The notes beneath the pieces are model-generated. The model worked only from the letters and a program-made list of their open reading frames with translations. It did not search any database and was not told where the DNA came from. From Paenarthrobacter nitroguajacolicus (GTDB taxonomy: Bacteria > Actinomycetota > Actinomycetes > Actinomycetales > Micrococcaceae), in contig NZ_VNFK01000015.1 of NCBI RefSeq assembly GCF_007786235.1, positions 57,324 through 121,323 on the forward strand: a stretch of DNA of 64,000 nt, in the 5' to 3' direction. The translations under genes and the position numbers were made by a program. Below, piece after piece: positions 7,913 to 16,361 of this stretch (within the stretch, counting starts at the first letter, position 1; each line of letters starts with the position of its first letter).

Positions 7913-8348
7913 CAGCGGGGCCGACCAGCACATTCTCGTGGATCTGGGTCCAGCCTTGGTATTTAGCTTGGCTGGCGTCGACGTCATCGTTGACGAGCTT
8001 CGCCTGTGAACCGTCAAACACAGTGAGGGTGAGGATCTCCTCACCCGTGGCAACCGCCGCGCAGCCCGCCCTCCACCGCTCCGGGAGTCCAACCGGCACC
8101 GCGTACAAGCAAAAGGAACCGCCTGTCTTGCTCTTGGCCCCGTAGTACTTCACGTCATCATGGGTAGCCAACAAACGGGCCGACCCCGGCTCGACCTCAA
8201 GATCCACTCCGGTGAGGCTCACGGGCTCCGGAAGCTGGTCTTCCGCCGTCGCTTCCCTGGCCAGGACGTCCGGGCCTGTTGGCGACGAACAACCGGCCAG
8301 CCCCAACGCGGCAACAATGGCAGCTACAGCGACAACACGACGATTCAT
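7905..8348 (-). CDS. Small secreted lipoprotein, unknown function
   Basis: 147 residues. Signal peptide with Arg-rich start and hydrophobic core ends in the lipobox LAGC with Cys19-20, so it should be lipid-anchored outside the membrane. The mature part is about 125 residues with three further Cys (FCLY, AGCAAV) and no domain I recognise. It stands between the convergent NTF2-like gene and the hpa operon end and is not evidently linked to either. Start ATG is chosen because the signal peptide begins there. Confidence 0.82.
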   Translation of the reverse strand: MNRRVVAVAAIVAALGLAGCSSPTGPDVLAREATAEDQLPEPVSLTGVDLEVEPGSARLLATHDDVKYYGAKSKTGGSFCLYAVPVGLPERWRAGCAAVATGEEILTLTVFDGSQAKLVNDDVDASQAKYQGWTQIHENVLVGPADR

Positions 8349-8400
8349 GGCTCTGCCCCCTCAGGCTCTCGTGTCCTCGAGCCTAGCCCACGCCGGCATG

Positions 8401-9204
8401 TCAGTAGCTGTCACGCTCCGCGGTCTTGGACACGGGAATGAACGTTGAGGCGAAGCCTTCGGACGCACGGGCCAGGACCGCGACATCGGCGCCTACCAGC
8501 ACAAAGGAGGCGCCAGCGTCGAGATAGGCGCGGGCGGTGGCCTCGTTGAAGGCGTTCACGCCGGCCGGTTTTCCGGCCGCTTTCGCGGCTTCCAGGCAAT
8601 GTTCGACGACGGCCCTCACCAACGGATTTTCCTGCTGTCCCAGCAGGCCCATGGACGCCGCGAGGTCGGAGGGACCGAGGAAAATGCCGTCCACGCCGTC
8701 GACGGCCAGGATCTCCTCGACAGCCGAGGCCGCTGACTCGGATTCGATCTGGACCGTGAGGCTGATGGACTCGGAGGCGGAACCCAGGTAGTCCGGGACG
8801 CGGTTCCAGCGTGACGAGCGCGCCAGGGCGGAGCCAACACCGCGAACACCGTGCGGCGGATACCGCACCGCTGCCACGGCGGTGGCGGCTTCAAAGGCCG
8901 AGTTCACCATGGGGATCATCAGGTTCTGCACGCCGAGGTCCAGGTATTGCTTGATGACCACGGTGTCGTTGACCGGTGGCCGGACCATGACCTGCACGGG
9001 GTAGCCGCTGACGGCATGGAGTTGGGCCAGGATGGATTCGAGGCCGTTGGGGCTGTGCTCGGCGTCGATCAGCACCCAGTCCAAACCGGACCCGGCGCAG
9101 ATTTCGGCCACCAGCGGACTGCCTGAACACACCCACATTCCGGCCAAGGGACGACCCGCGTCGGAGAGGGCCGAGTAGAAGGTGGGGCTCAGTCGAAATT
9201 GCAT
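8401..9204 (-). CDS. hpaI: 4-hydroxy-2-oxo-heptane-1,7-dioate aldolase
   Basis: 267 residues of the HpcH/HpaI class II aldolase family. Catalytic His50 in DAEHSPN, Arg75 in VRPP, and metal ligands Glu154 (QIESES) and Asp180 (GPSDLA) are all present. It performs the last step of homoprotocatechuate degradation, splitting 4-hydroxy-2-oxo-heptanedioate to pyruvate and succinate semialdehyde. Its start lies inside hpaH (16-base overlap) with GGGAG before the ATG. It is the last gene of the operon, and no hairpin is evident behind it. Confidence 0.93.
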   Translation of the reverse strand: MQFRLSPTFYSALSDAGRPLAGMWVCSGSPLVAEICAGSGLDWVLIDAEHSPNGLESILAQLHAVSGYPVQVMVRPPVNDTVVIKQYLDLGVQNLMIPMVNSAFEAATAVAAVRYPPHGVRGVGSALARSSRWNRVPDYLGSASESISLTVQIESESAASAVEEILAVDGVDGIFLGPSDLAASMGLLGQQENPLVRAVVEHCLEAAKAAGKPAGVNAFNEATARAYLDAGASFVLVGADVAVLARASEGFASTFIPVSKTAERDSY

Positions 9205-9974
9205 GTCACGACTCCCAACGGTCCGTAATCCGCGTGCACGGTATCACCTTTGTACACCCACAGGGGGCGGGTAAACGAGCCTGCCAGGATGATATCTCCG
9301 GCCTTCATCGAGTCCCCGTGGGCGGCGATCTTGTTGGCCAGCCAGTGGACTCCGTTGGCCGGGTGGTCGAGCACTCCGGCGGCAACTCCGGTCTCCTCGA
9401 CGGTCTGGTTTTTGTACAAGATGGCGGAGACCCAGCGGAGGTCGACGGCGTCCGGCCGCACCGGTCGTCCGCCTACCACCATGGCGCCCATCGCGGCGTT
9501 GTCCGAGATGGTGTCCACGATGGTCCGGCCCTCCATTTCGATCCTGGAGTCCAGGATTTCGAGGGCCGGAACCACGTAGTCGGTGGCATTGAGGACATCG
9601 AAAATAGTGCAACCGGGCCCCTTGAGGCCGGACTTCAACACGAAAGCCAGCTCCACCTCCACCCGTGGATGGGTGTACTTGTCCCACTCCACGGAACAGC
9701 CGGTTTCGAGGACCATGTCATCGAATATGGCACCGTAATCCGGCTCGGTGATGCCCGTGGCGGCCTGCATGGCCTTGGACGTGAGGCCGATCTTCCGCCC
9801 CACCAATGTGCGCCCCGCTTCCTCGTTCCGCTGACGCCACAACTGCTGCACGGCGTAGGAGTCCTCCACCGTCATGTCGGGGTAGCGGGCCGTCAGCCGC
9901 GGCACCGGCTTGCGGCTCCGGCCTGCTTCGAGGAGCTCGTCGGCAATGGCTTCGATCGTCTTCGCGTCCAACAT
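9189..9974 (-). CDS. hpaH: 2-oxo-hept-4-ene-1,7-dioate hydratase
   Basis: 261 residues, the normal size of the HpaH/MhpD hydratase family (FAH fold). Typical segments are GRKIGLTSKAMQAATGITEPDYG around residue 80-100, VEVELAFVL with the metal-binding Glu pair around residue 108, and an Asp in ALEILDSRI. It adds water to 2-oxo-hept-4-ene-1,7-dioate, giving the substrate of HpaI. The ATG lies 3 bases after the hpaD stop and its 3' end overlaps hpaI, so the genes are coupled. Confidence 0.93.
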   Translation of the reverse strand: MLDAKTIEAIADELLEAGRSRKPVPRLTARYPDMTVEDSYAVQQLWRQRNEEAGRTLVGRKIGLTSKAMQAATGITEPDYGAIFDDMVLETGCSVEWDKYTHPRVEVELAFVLKSGLKGPGCTIFDVLNATDYVVPALEILDSRIEMEGRTIVDTISDNAAMGAMVVGGRPVRPDAVDLRWVSAILYKNQTVEETGVAAGVLDHPANGVHWLANKIAAHGDSMKAGDIILAGSFTRPLWVYKGDTVHADYGPLGVVTCNFD

Positions 9975-9977
9975 GGT

Positions 9978-11072
9978 TTAGACCTGCGCTCCCAGCTTGA
10001 AGCCCTCCGCCGCATCTGAAGCACCCTCGGGCCGGGTGTAGGAGAAGCCATCGGCGCCGACGGTGACGGCCATTTCGGACTTGTCTTCGCGCTCAATGAT
10101 GGGCTGAGGGTTGCCGTCGAGGTCCAGGACCAGGGAAGCCTCGGTGTACCAAGACGGGACTACGGGGTTGCCCCACCAGTCGCGGCGCTGGTTGTCGTGG
10201 ACGTCCCAGGTGACGGTGGGGTTGTCGGGATCGCCGGTGTAGTAGTCCTGGGTGTAGATCTCCACGCGGTGGCCGTCCGGGTCAAGGATGTAGAGGTAGA
10301 ACGCGTTGGACACGCCGTGGCGTCCGGGGCCGCGTTCGATCCGGTCGGAGATGCGCAGGGCGCCCATCTTGTCGCAGATCTGGATGATGTTGTGCTTCTC
10401 GTGCGTGGAGAAGGCGATGTGGTGCAGGCGGGGTCCGTTGCCACCGGTCAGGGCGGTATCGTGCACGGTCTGCTTGCGGTGCATCCAGGCGGCGTACGTG
10501 ACGCCGTCGGAGTCCTTGATGTCCTCGGAGACGCGGAAGCCGAGGTCCTCCAGGTACTTGCGTCCGCGGGGAACGTCAGGGGTGACCTGGTTGAAGTGGT
10601 CCAGGCGGACCAGCTCGCCGGCGGAGTAGAGGTCGTAGCGCTGGGTCAGGCGTTCCACGTGCTCAACGTCGTAGAAGAACTCGTACGGGAAGCCCAGCGG
10701 GTCCTCCACGCGGACGGAGTCGCCCACGCCCTTGGTGAAGCCTTCCTTGCGGCGCTCAACGCGGCAGCCCAGCTCGCGGTAGTAGGCCTCGGCGGCGTCC
10801 ACTTCGGCCGGGGACTTCACCCTGTACGCGAAGGCAGCGGCTGCAGCAACGGGTCCTTTGCGGAGCACCAGGTTGTGGTGGATGAACTCCTCGAAGGAGC
10901 GCAGGTAGATGGTGTTCTCATCTTCCTCGGTGACGTGCAGGCCCAGGAGGTCCACGTAAAACGCGCGGGACTTCTCCAAGTCCGTGACCACCAGTTCCAG
11001 GTACGCACAGCGGACGATGTCCGGAGCCGGAACGGTGGGAGTGGGGATGGGGCCGGTGAAGGGGTTGCTCAT
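9978..11072 (-). CDS. hpaD: 3,4-dihydroxyphenylacetate (homoprotocatechuate) 2,3-dioxygenase
   Basis: 364 residues with two vicinal-oxygen-chelate halves. The extradiol 2-His-1-carboxylate site is complete: His159 (LDHF), His218 (LHHIAF) and Glu271 (RVEIYTQ). The acid-base His204 and Tyr261 are also present. These positions are offset by a constant +4 from my recollection of the Arthrobacter MndD / Brevibacterium HPCD numbering (155, 214, 267, 200, 257). The enzyme ring-opens homoprotocatechuate to 5-carboxymethyl-2-hydroxymuconate semialdehyde. Whether it uses Mn or Fe cannot be read from the sequence. Confidence 0.96.
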   Translation of the reverse strand: MSNPFTGPIPTPTVPAPDIVRCAYLELVVTDLEKSRAFYVDLLGLHVTEEDENTIYLRSFEEFIHHNLVLRKGPVAAAAAFAYRVKSPAEVDAAEAYYRELGCRVERRKEGFTKGVGDSVRVEDPLGFPYEFFYDVEHVERLTQRYDLYSAGELVRLDHFNQVTPDVPRGRKYLEDLGFRVSEDIKDSDGVTYAAWMHRKQTVHDTALTGGNGPRLHHIAFSTHEKHNIIQICDKMGALRISDRIERGPGRHGVSNAFYLYILDPDGHRVEIYTQDYYTGDPDNPTVTWDVHDNQRRDWWGNPVVPSWYTEASLVLDLDGNPQPIIEREDKSEMAVTVGADGFSYTRPEGASDAAEGFKLGAQV

Positions 11073-11113
11073 GATGGTCTCTCTTCGTTGAAAGGGGTCA
11101 TTTGGGTGGATTT

Positions 11114-11167
11114 TTTGTACAGGTACGGCCCTTTAGAACGGGCTTTGGGGGGCGTTATCTGTACAAA
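11114..11167. promoter_or_regulatory. Inverted repeat upstream of hpaD
   Basis: TTTGTACAG at 11114-11122 and CTGTACAAA at 11159-11167 are perfect inverted copies 36 bases apart, in the 106-base gap between hpaE and hpaD. The shared TTGTAC core suggests a dimeric regulator, possibly the GntR protein of the cluster, acting on an internal hpaD promoter. That link is inferred. Confidence 0.5.
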
Positions 11168-11178
11168 TACTCCCGGGT

Positions 11179-12690
11179 TTAGGCGCCGAATTTGGGTGTG
11201 TGGACCGAGCCGAGGGTGATGTGCACGGCCTGCTGGTCGGTGTAGAAGTCGATCGAGCGGTAGCCGCCCTCGTGGCCCAGGCCGGAGGCCTTGACGCCGC
11301 CGAACGGGGTGCGGAGGTCACGCACATTGTGGCTGTTGAGCCACACCATGCCGGCTTCAACGTTCTGGGAGAAGTTGTGGGCACGGGTCAGGTTCTGCGT
11401 CCAGATGTAGGCCGCCAGGCCGTACTTGGTGTTGTTCGCCAAGGCGAGGGCCTCGTCGTCGTTCTCGAAGGGCGTGATGGCCACGACTGGACCGAAGATT
11501 TCCTCCTGGAAGATCCGCGCGTCAGGCGCGACGTCGGCAAACACCGTGGGTGCGATGTAGTTGCCTTCGGGCAGGTGGTCGGGTCGGCCGCCGCCGGCCA
11601 GGAGCCTGCCTTCCGACTTGCCGATCTCCACGTATGACGCCACCTTGTTGTAGTGCTCCGGGTGGACGAGCGCGCCCACCTGGGTCTTGGGGTCGTGGGG
11701 ATCGCCCACCACGATGTTCTTGGCCCGGGCGGCGTACTTTTCGCAGAATTCGTCGTAGATGGCCCGCTCAACGAGGATGCGGGAGCCTGCGGTGCAGCGT
11801 TCGCCGTTGAGGGAGAACACACCGAACAGTGCCGAGTCGATCGCGGCGTCCAGATCGGCGTCGGCGAACACGACGCACGGGGACTTGCCGCCGAGCTCCA
11901 TGGACAGGCCCTTGAGGTTGGCTGCGGCGTTGCGGAAGATCGTCTGGCCCGTGGTGGTCTCGCCGGTGAAGGAGATCAGCGGTACGTCCGGGTGCTTCAC
12001 CAGCGCATCGCCGGCTTCTTCACCCAGGCCGTTCACCAGGTTGAACACGCCGTCGGGCAGGCCGGCGTCCTTGAAGATCTGCGCCCAGAGCGAGGCGGAC
12101 AAAGGCGTGAACTCGGCAGGCTTGAGGACCACGGTGTTGCCGGTGGCCAAAGCCGGAGCGAGCTTCCAGGACTCGAGCATGAAGGGCGTGTTCCACGGCG
12201 TGATGAGGCCAGCGACGCCGATCGGCTTGCGGTTCACGTAGTTGATCTGCGAGCCCGGGACCTTCATGGCGTCATCGAACTGGGCCACGATCAGGTCAGC
12301 GAAGAAGCGGAAGTTCTCGGCAGCCCGGAGCGCTTGGCCCTTTGCCTGGGTGATCGGCAGGCCGGTATCGAACGTTTCCAGTTCGGCAAGGCGTGCTTCC
12401 TGCGCTTCCACGGCGTCGGCGATCTTGTTCAGGACGCGGGCACGTTCGCGCGGCTTCATCTTCGGCCACGGGCCGTTGACGAACGCTTCGCGGGCAGCGG
12501 CGACGGCGAGGTCGATGTCTTCCTTCTGGCCCGCAGCAGCAGTGGCGTAGTTGCCGTTGGAGACAGGGTCCAGGACGTCGAAGGTCTTGCCGGACACGGA
12601 ATCAACGAATTCACCGTTGATGAAGTGCTGGATGTGGGACGGCAGATTCTCGGGAATGTAGTGCTTGGCGGTCTCTACTGAGGTCGTCAT
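11179..12690 (-). CDS. hpaE: 5-carboxymethyl-2-hydroxymuconate semialdehyde dehydrogenase
   Basis: 503 residues of the aldehyde dehydrogenase superfamily. Seen are PWNTPF (cofactor pocket), the general base Glu265 in MELGGKSP, and catalytic Cys299 in LNGERCTAG. Neighbours and length identify it as HpaE, which oxidises the ring-cleavage product of HpaD to 5-carboxymethyl-2-hydroxymuconate with NAD. The start ATG follows AGGACTTCAACG. It lies 35 bases after the gntR gene and 106 bases before hpaD. Confidence 0.94.
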   Translation of the reverse strand: MTTSVETAKHYIPENLPSHIQHFINGEFVDSVSGKTFDVLDPVSNGNYATAAAGQKEDIDLAVAAAREAFVNGPWPKMKPRERARVLNKIADAVEAQEARLAELETFDTGLPITQAKGQALRAAENFRFFADLIVAQFDDAMKVPGSQINYVNRKPIGVAGLITPWNTPFMLESWKLAPALATGNTVVLKPAEFTPLSASLWAQIFKDAGLPDGVFNLVNGLGEEAGDALVKHPDVPLISFTGETTTGQTIFRNAAANLKGLSMELGGKSPCVVFADADLDAAIDSALFGVFSLNGERCTAGSRILVERAIYDEFCEKYAARAKNIVVGDPHDPKTQVGALVHPEHYNKVASYVEIGKSEGRLLAGGGRPDHLPEGNYIAPTVFADVAPDARIFQEEIFGPVVAITPFENDDEALALANNTKYGLAAYIWTQNLTRAHNFSQNVEAGMVWLNSHNVRDLRTPFGGVKASGLGHEGGYRSIDFYTDQQAVHITLGSVHTPKFGA

Positions 12691-12725
12691 CGTTGAAGTC
12701 CTAACTAGCGATCAGTGGTTGGTGG

Positions 12726-13382
12726 TTACGGTTTTGCTTGGGCCAAGTAGGCGTCCAGGGTGGCGGCGCGGTGCTGGCGGGCTGCTTTCTCGATGGTGTC
12801 TGCGTCCGCGGCGTTCTCAATGAGCTGCAGCAGTGCCTCGTGTTCGCGCACCGATTCCTGCGCGCGGCCAGGCACGAACCGGAATGTGGACGAGCGCAGC
12901 GAGGCCAGCCGGTTCCAGCCGCGGTGGACGAGGTCCAGAATGTGCGGATTGGGGCAGTGTTCAAAAAGTACGCTGTGGAAGTCTTGGTTCAGCGCCGTGA
13001 AGCGGACGGGATCGAAATGCTCCAGGCACTCGCGCATCTCCTCGTTCACCGCACGTGCCCGGGCAATCGCTACCGAGTCGATCAGCGGAGCGGAAAGTGC
13101 CGTGGCCGCACCCTCCACGATGCTCAGTGTCTGCATCGTGTAGAGGTACTCGGTGGGGTCGATCCCGGACACCGTGGCGCCCACGTTCCGCTCGAACTTC
13201 ACCAGCCCTTCGGCTTCCAGTCGGCGAATCGCTTCCCGCACGGGAACCACGCTGAAGCCCAGGTCTTCGGCGATTTTCGCCAGCACCAGCCGGTAGCCCG
13301 GAGTGTAGGTGCCTTCCACGATCCGCGCCTTCACGGCGGCATAGGCCTGCTGGGACTTACTTTCGACGGCTGCTTCAGTCAC
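12726..13382 (-). CDS. GntR family regulator, FCD-type, probable regulator of the hpa operon
   Basis: 218 residues: winged HTH at about 10-75 (IAEDLGFSVVPVREAIRRLE) and a C-terminal all-helical FCD domain with NQDFHSVLF and REHEALLQLI, the metal-binding His pattern of that domain. The start is GTG, overlapping the hpaG stop by 8 bases. Its place inside the operon implies autoregulated control of homoprotocatechuate degradation. The likely operator is the TCGTATACGA palindrome upstream of hpaG. Confidence 0.92.
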   Translation of the reverse strand: MTEAAVESKSQQAYAAVKARIVEGTYTPGYRLVLAKIAEDLGFSVVPVREAIRRLEAEGLVKFERNVGATVSGIDPTEYLYTMQTLSIVEGAATALSAPLIDSVAIARARAVNEEMRECLEHFDPVRFTALNQDFHSVLFEHCPNPHILDLVHRGWNRLASLRSSTFRFVPGRAQESVREHEALLQLIENAADADTIEKAARQHRAATLDAYLAQAKP

Positions 13383-14886
13383 CTTGGGCCCCTTCCGTGG
13401 CTTCCCACGCCTTGTAGCGGGCCTGCCACTCGGCGTTCATGGGGTAGAGCCCATCAACGCTGTGGCCTTCCTGGACCATCTGGAAAATGAAGATTTCTTC
13501 CTTTTCCTGCTGAATGCAGTCGTCCACCAATTCCTCGGCAATAGCCGGCGGAATCACCAGGATGCCGTCCGAGTCGGCCACGATGATGTCTCCGGGCTGC
13601 ACGGTGGCCCCGCCGCAGGCAATGGTGATATCCGTGTCCCACGGGATGTGTCGGCGTCCCAGCACTGCCGGGTGCGGATTCGCAAAGTACGTCGGCATTT
13701 CCAGTCCCGCCACGGCCGCGTAGTCACGAACGCCGCCGTCGGTGATGATGGCAGCGGCCCCCCGGACCTGGGCACGCAGCGCGAGGATGTCCCCCACGGT
13801 GCCGGTCCCCTTTTCCCCGCGGGCTTCCATCACCAGGATTTCGCCTTCGTTCACGGAGTCAATGGCGCGCTTCTGGGCGTTGAACCCGCCGCCGTGGGTC
13901 TTGAAGAGATCTTCGCGGTTGGGCACATACCGCAGGGTCCGGGCCAGGCCCACCACTTTGCGCTCCGGACGGGTGGCCTGCAGGCCGTCGATGCTCACGT
14001 TGTTCAGCCCGCGCTTGCGCAGTTGGGACGACAATGTGGCCGTAGCGACGCTTTCCAGCTTTGCCTTCAGTTCAGGAGTCAGAACACTCGCGGCCGTCTC
14101 CGGTCCTGCAGCCTCCAGGCCAGCCGCCTCCCGGGATCCGTACGCCTCTTCCCGCTGGGTGTCATCGGTCTTGGGTCGGGCACCAAAGTCCGCGAACGGC
14201 GTCGTACCTTCCGTCACCTTGGTGACCAAGCGGCCGCTGCTGAAGTCACCACCGGTGACCTCAATTTCGACGACGTCACCCGGCTTGGCAACGGAGGCGC
14301 CGGCGGGGGTGCCGGTGAGGATGATGTCGCCCTCTTCGAGCGTAAGCAGCTGAGAAAGGTCCGCGACGAGCTGCGCGAACGGGAAGAGCAGGTCTTCGGT
14401 GGTGTCGTCCTGGACGAGTTCGCCGTTGTGCCAGGCCCGGATGCGCAGGGCGGCGGGATCCACGGCGTCGGCTGGGATCAACGCTGGACCTACCGGCGTG
14501 AAGCCGTCGCCGCCCTTGGACCGGACGTTGGATCCTTTGTCCGCGTAGCGGAGGTCGTAGACGCCGAGGTCGTTGGACGCGGTGACCCACTCGACGTGGC
14601 TCCACGCATCGTCGAGGCCGACGCGGCGGGCGGATTTGCCGATGACCAGGGCGATCTCGCCTTCATATCCAAGCAGTTCACAACCGGCCGGACGCTCCAC
14701 CGATCCGGGGGCATCAGCCGAGCCGAGCGCCAAGGACGAGGAAGGCTTCAGGAAGTACGACGGCTGCTGCGGGGTTCGTCCACGCTGCGCGGCACGGCTG
14801 GGGTAGTTGATGTGGACCGCAATGACTTTGCGCGTCCGGGCCAGCATGTCCTGGCTGACTTCCTGGGTCCGGAACTCCAGTGTCAC
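13375..14886 (-). CDS. hpaG: Fusion of a fumarylacetoacetate hydrolase domain and an RraA-like domain (HpaG-type isomerase/decarboxylase)
   Basis: 503 residues. Residues about 1-230 are an FAH domain of the HpaG type with metal ligands Glu75, Glu77 (YEGEIALVIG) and Asp106 (SNDLG). After a poor, acidic linker of about 35 residues, residues about 270-490 are an RraA/DlpA-like domain with TDGGVRD (Arg387, Asp388). In E. coli, HpaG consists of two FAH domains doing decarboxylation and isomerisation; here the second is replaced by a different fold. The GTG start is chosen because AGAGGAGGCGCC precedes it; a TTG six codons upstream lies before this site. First gene of the hpa operon. Confidence 0.9.
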   Translation of the reverse strand: MTLEFRTQEVSQDMLARTRKVIAVHINYPSRAAQRGRTPQQPSYFLKPSSSLALGSADAPGSVERPAGCELLGYEGEIALVIGKSARRVGLDDAWSHVEWVTASNDLGVYDLRYADKGSNVRSKGGDGFTPVGPALIPADAVDPAALRIRAWHNGELVQDDTTEDLLFPFAQLVADLSQLLTLEEGDIILTGTPAGASVAKPGDVVEIEVTGGDFSSGRLVTKVTEGTTPFADFGARPKTDDTQREEAYGSREAAGLEAAGPETAASVLTPELKAKLESVATATLSSQLRKRGLNNVSIDGLQATRPERKVVGLARTLRYVPNREDLFKTHGGGFNAQKRAIDSVNEGEILVMEARGEKGTGTVGDILALRAQVRGAAAIITDGGVRDYAAVAGLEMPTYFANPHPAVLGRRHIPWDTDITIACGGATVQPGDIIVADSDGILVIPPAIAEELVDDCIQQEKEEIFIFQMVQEGHSVDGLYPMNAEWQARYKAWEATEGAQGD

Positions 14887-14923
14887 GGCGCCTCCTCTGA
14901 TCAAACATTTATCGAGTACGAAA

Positions 14924-14933
14924 TCGTATACGA
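14924..14933. promoter_or_regulatory. Palindromic operator candidate upstream of hpaG
   Basis: TCGTATACGA is a perfect 10-base palindrome flanked by AAA on both sides, with a related half site CGAGTACGAAA next to it. It lies about 40 bases before the hpaG start and is of the type bound by FadR/GntR-type dimers. The cluster's own GntR is the obvious candidate, by inference. Confidence 0.55.
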
Positions 14934-14969
14934 AAACTATGACCCGGAAACGTGATCCACGTCAACCCC

Positions 14970-15031
14970 CAACTGACTGGCACTAGTGGTTGTTATGAGC
15001 CGCCAAAACAACCACTATTGCCAGTTAGTTG
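14970..15031. repeat. 25-bp imperfect inverted repeat with 12-base spacer
   Basis: The arm at 14970-14994 (CAACTGACTGGCACTAGTGG then TTGTT) is matched in inverted form at 15007-15031 with 23 of 25 positions. The spacer is 12 bases. It lies between divergent hpaG and the YdeI-like gene, ending 5 bases before the latter's ribosome site region. There is no open frame inside. Confidence 0.85.
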
Positions 15032-15047
15032 GAAAGGGAGGTGCGCG

Positions 15048-15614
15048 ATGGAGAAGAGTGAGCCGGAGTTGCTGAGGTTCTCCAGCGGAGCGGAGTGGGA
15101 AGGTTGGCTCGCCGGGAACCATGACACCAAGGCCGAGGCCTGGCTGGTGATTGGCAAGAAGAACTCCGACGCCGGGTTGATCAGCATCGGGGAGGCGCTG
15201 GACGGCGCACTCTGTTTCGGCTGGATCGACGGGCAAAGGAAGGGCTTTGACCAGAAGACCTTCCTGCAGAGGTATTCGCGTCGTCGGGCCCGGAGTTCGT
15301 GGTCCCAAGTCAACGTAGGAAAAGTGGAAACCCTGATCCAGGCTGGACGCATGCAGCCATCCGGATTTGCGGAAATCGACGCAGCGAAGGCGGACGGGCG
15401 ATGGGAAGCCGCCTACGTCTCACAGGCCAACGCTGAGGTTCCGGACGATCTGCGAGCCGCATTGGCACTCAGCCCTGCAGCCAGCGACGCTTTTGACCGG
15501 CTCGGAAAGACCGACAGATACCTCATCATCCTGCAAGTCCTCAAAACCCGAACGCCGGACTCTCGCGCCAAGATGGTGGCGAAAGCCGTGGACGGCTTGG
15601 CGCTGGGGAACTAA
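15048..15614 (+). CDS. YdeI/OmpD-associated family protein
   Basis: 188 residues. The family pattern is clear: an EWEGWLAGNH opening, AWLVIGKKNSD, then ALCFGWIDGQRKGFD and the basic QRYSRRRARSSWSQVNV, followed by helical segments with RAKMVAKAVDGLA at the end. The biochemical function of the family is not established. The ATG at 15048 follows AAAGGGAGGTGCGCG. The long inverted repeat at 14970-15031 sits directly upstream and probably lies in its promoter or leader. Confidence 0.88.
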   Translation: MEKSEPELLRFSSGAEWEGWLAGNHDTKAEAWLVIGKKNSDAGLISIGEALDGALCFGWIDGQRKGFDQKTFLQRYSRRRARSSWSQVNVGKVETLIQAGRMQPSGFAEIDAAKADGRWEAAYVSQANAEVPDDLRAALALSPAASDAFDRLGKTDRYLIILQVLKTRTPDSRAKMVAKAVDGLALGN

Positions 15615-15656
15615 CCGCCCTTACATCTTGTCGGTGGGCTCCCGTAGGGTACCCGC

Positions 15657-16361
15657 ATGGACATCATCCTTGTACCCGGTTTCTGGTTGGACGCGTCGTC
15701 GTGGGAGGAGGTGACCCCACCCCTGGTGGCGGCAGGACACACTGTTCATCCGCTCACCCTGCCAGGGCTGGAGTCGGTGGATTCCGCACGGGCGGGCATC
15801 GGCCTTCGCACCCATATTGATGCCGTAGTGGAGAAAGTGGACTCGCTCCAGGGAGAGGTCATCCTGGTGGGCCACTCGGGCGGCGGCGCCATCATTCATG
15901 GCGTCGCGGATGCCCGCCCCGACCGCGTGGCCCGTGCCATCTTTGTGGACAGTGGACCACTCGGTGAGGGCGGGGTCATCAACGATGAACTGCCCGACGA
16001 CGGCCACGACATTCCGCTGCCGCCGTGGGAAGCATTCGAGGACGAAGATCTCGTGGACCTCACCGACCACCTGAAGGAAGCCTTCCGCGCACGGGCTATC
16101 CCGGAACCCAAAGGGGTCGCTTTCGACCAGCAGCACTTGAACGACATTCGGCGCTACGACGTCCCCGCCACGATCATCGCGTGCCAGTTTCCGTCGTCGC
16201 TGCTCAAGGAATGGATGGACGCCGGGCACCCGTTCACAGCCGAACTAGCCCGGATCCGGGATGTCCAATACATAGACCTGCCTACGGGCCACTGGCCGCA
16301 GTTCACCAAGCCCAAGGAACTGGGCGAAGCAATCCTGACGGCAGTGGGCCGCGCCGACTAA
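15657..16361 (+). CDS. Alpha/beta hydrolase
   Basis: 234 residues, compact alpha/beta hydrolase. It opens with ILVPGFWLDASSW (oxyanion region), has the nucleophile elbow GHSGGG with Ser74, and ends with TGHWPQF holding the catalytic His. The acid is probably an Asp in the RDVQYIDLP region. This is the short form without a large lid, as in many esterases or methylesterase-like actinobacterial proteins. Substrate unknown. Its last 4 bases overlap the end of the opposite-strand YtxH-like gene. Confidence 0.88.
   Translation: MDIILVPGFWLDASSWEEVTPPLVAAGHTVHPLTLPGLESVDSARAGIGLRTHIDAVVEKVDSLQGEVILVGHSGGGAIIHGVADARPDRVARAIFVDSGPLGEGGVINDELPDDGHDIPLPPWEAFEDEDLVDLTDHLKEAFRARAIPEPKGVAFDQQHLNDIRRYDVPATIIACQFPSSLLKEWMDAGHPFTAELARIRDVQYIDLPTGHWPQFTKPKELGEAILTAVGRAD

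Noticed and set aside
13384..14955. Long open frame on the + strand opposite hpaG, over 500 codons
   Set aside because: It is a shadow of hpaG caused by high third-position GC. It has no ribosome site and reads as low-complexity Arg/Gly/Val/His without any domain.
14970..15031. Terminal inverted repeats of an insertion sequence
   Set aside because: Only 12 bases separate the arms, so no transposase can be inside. I kept it as an inverted repeat element.
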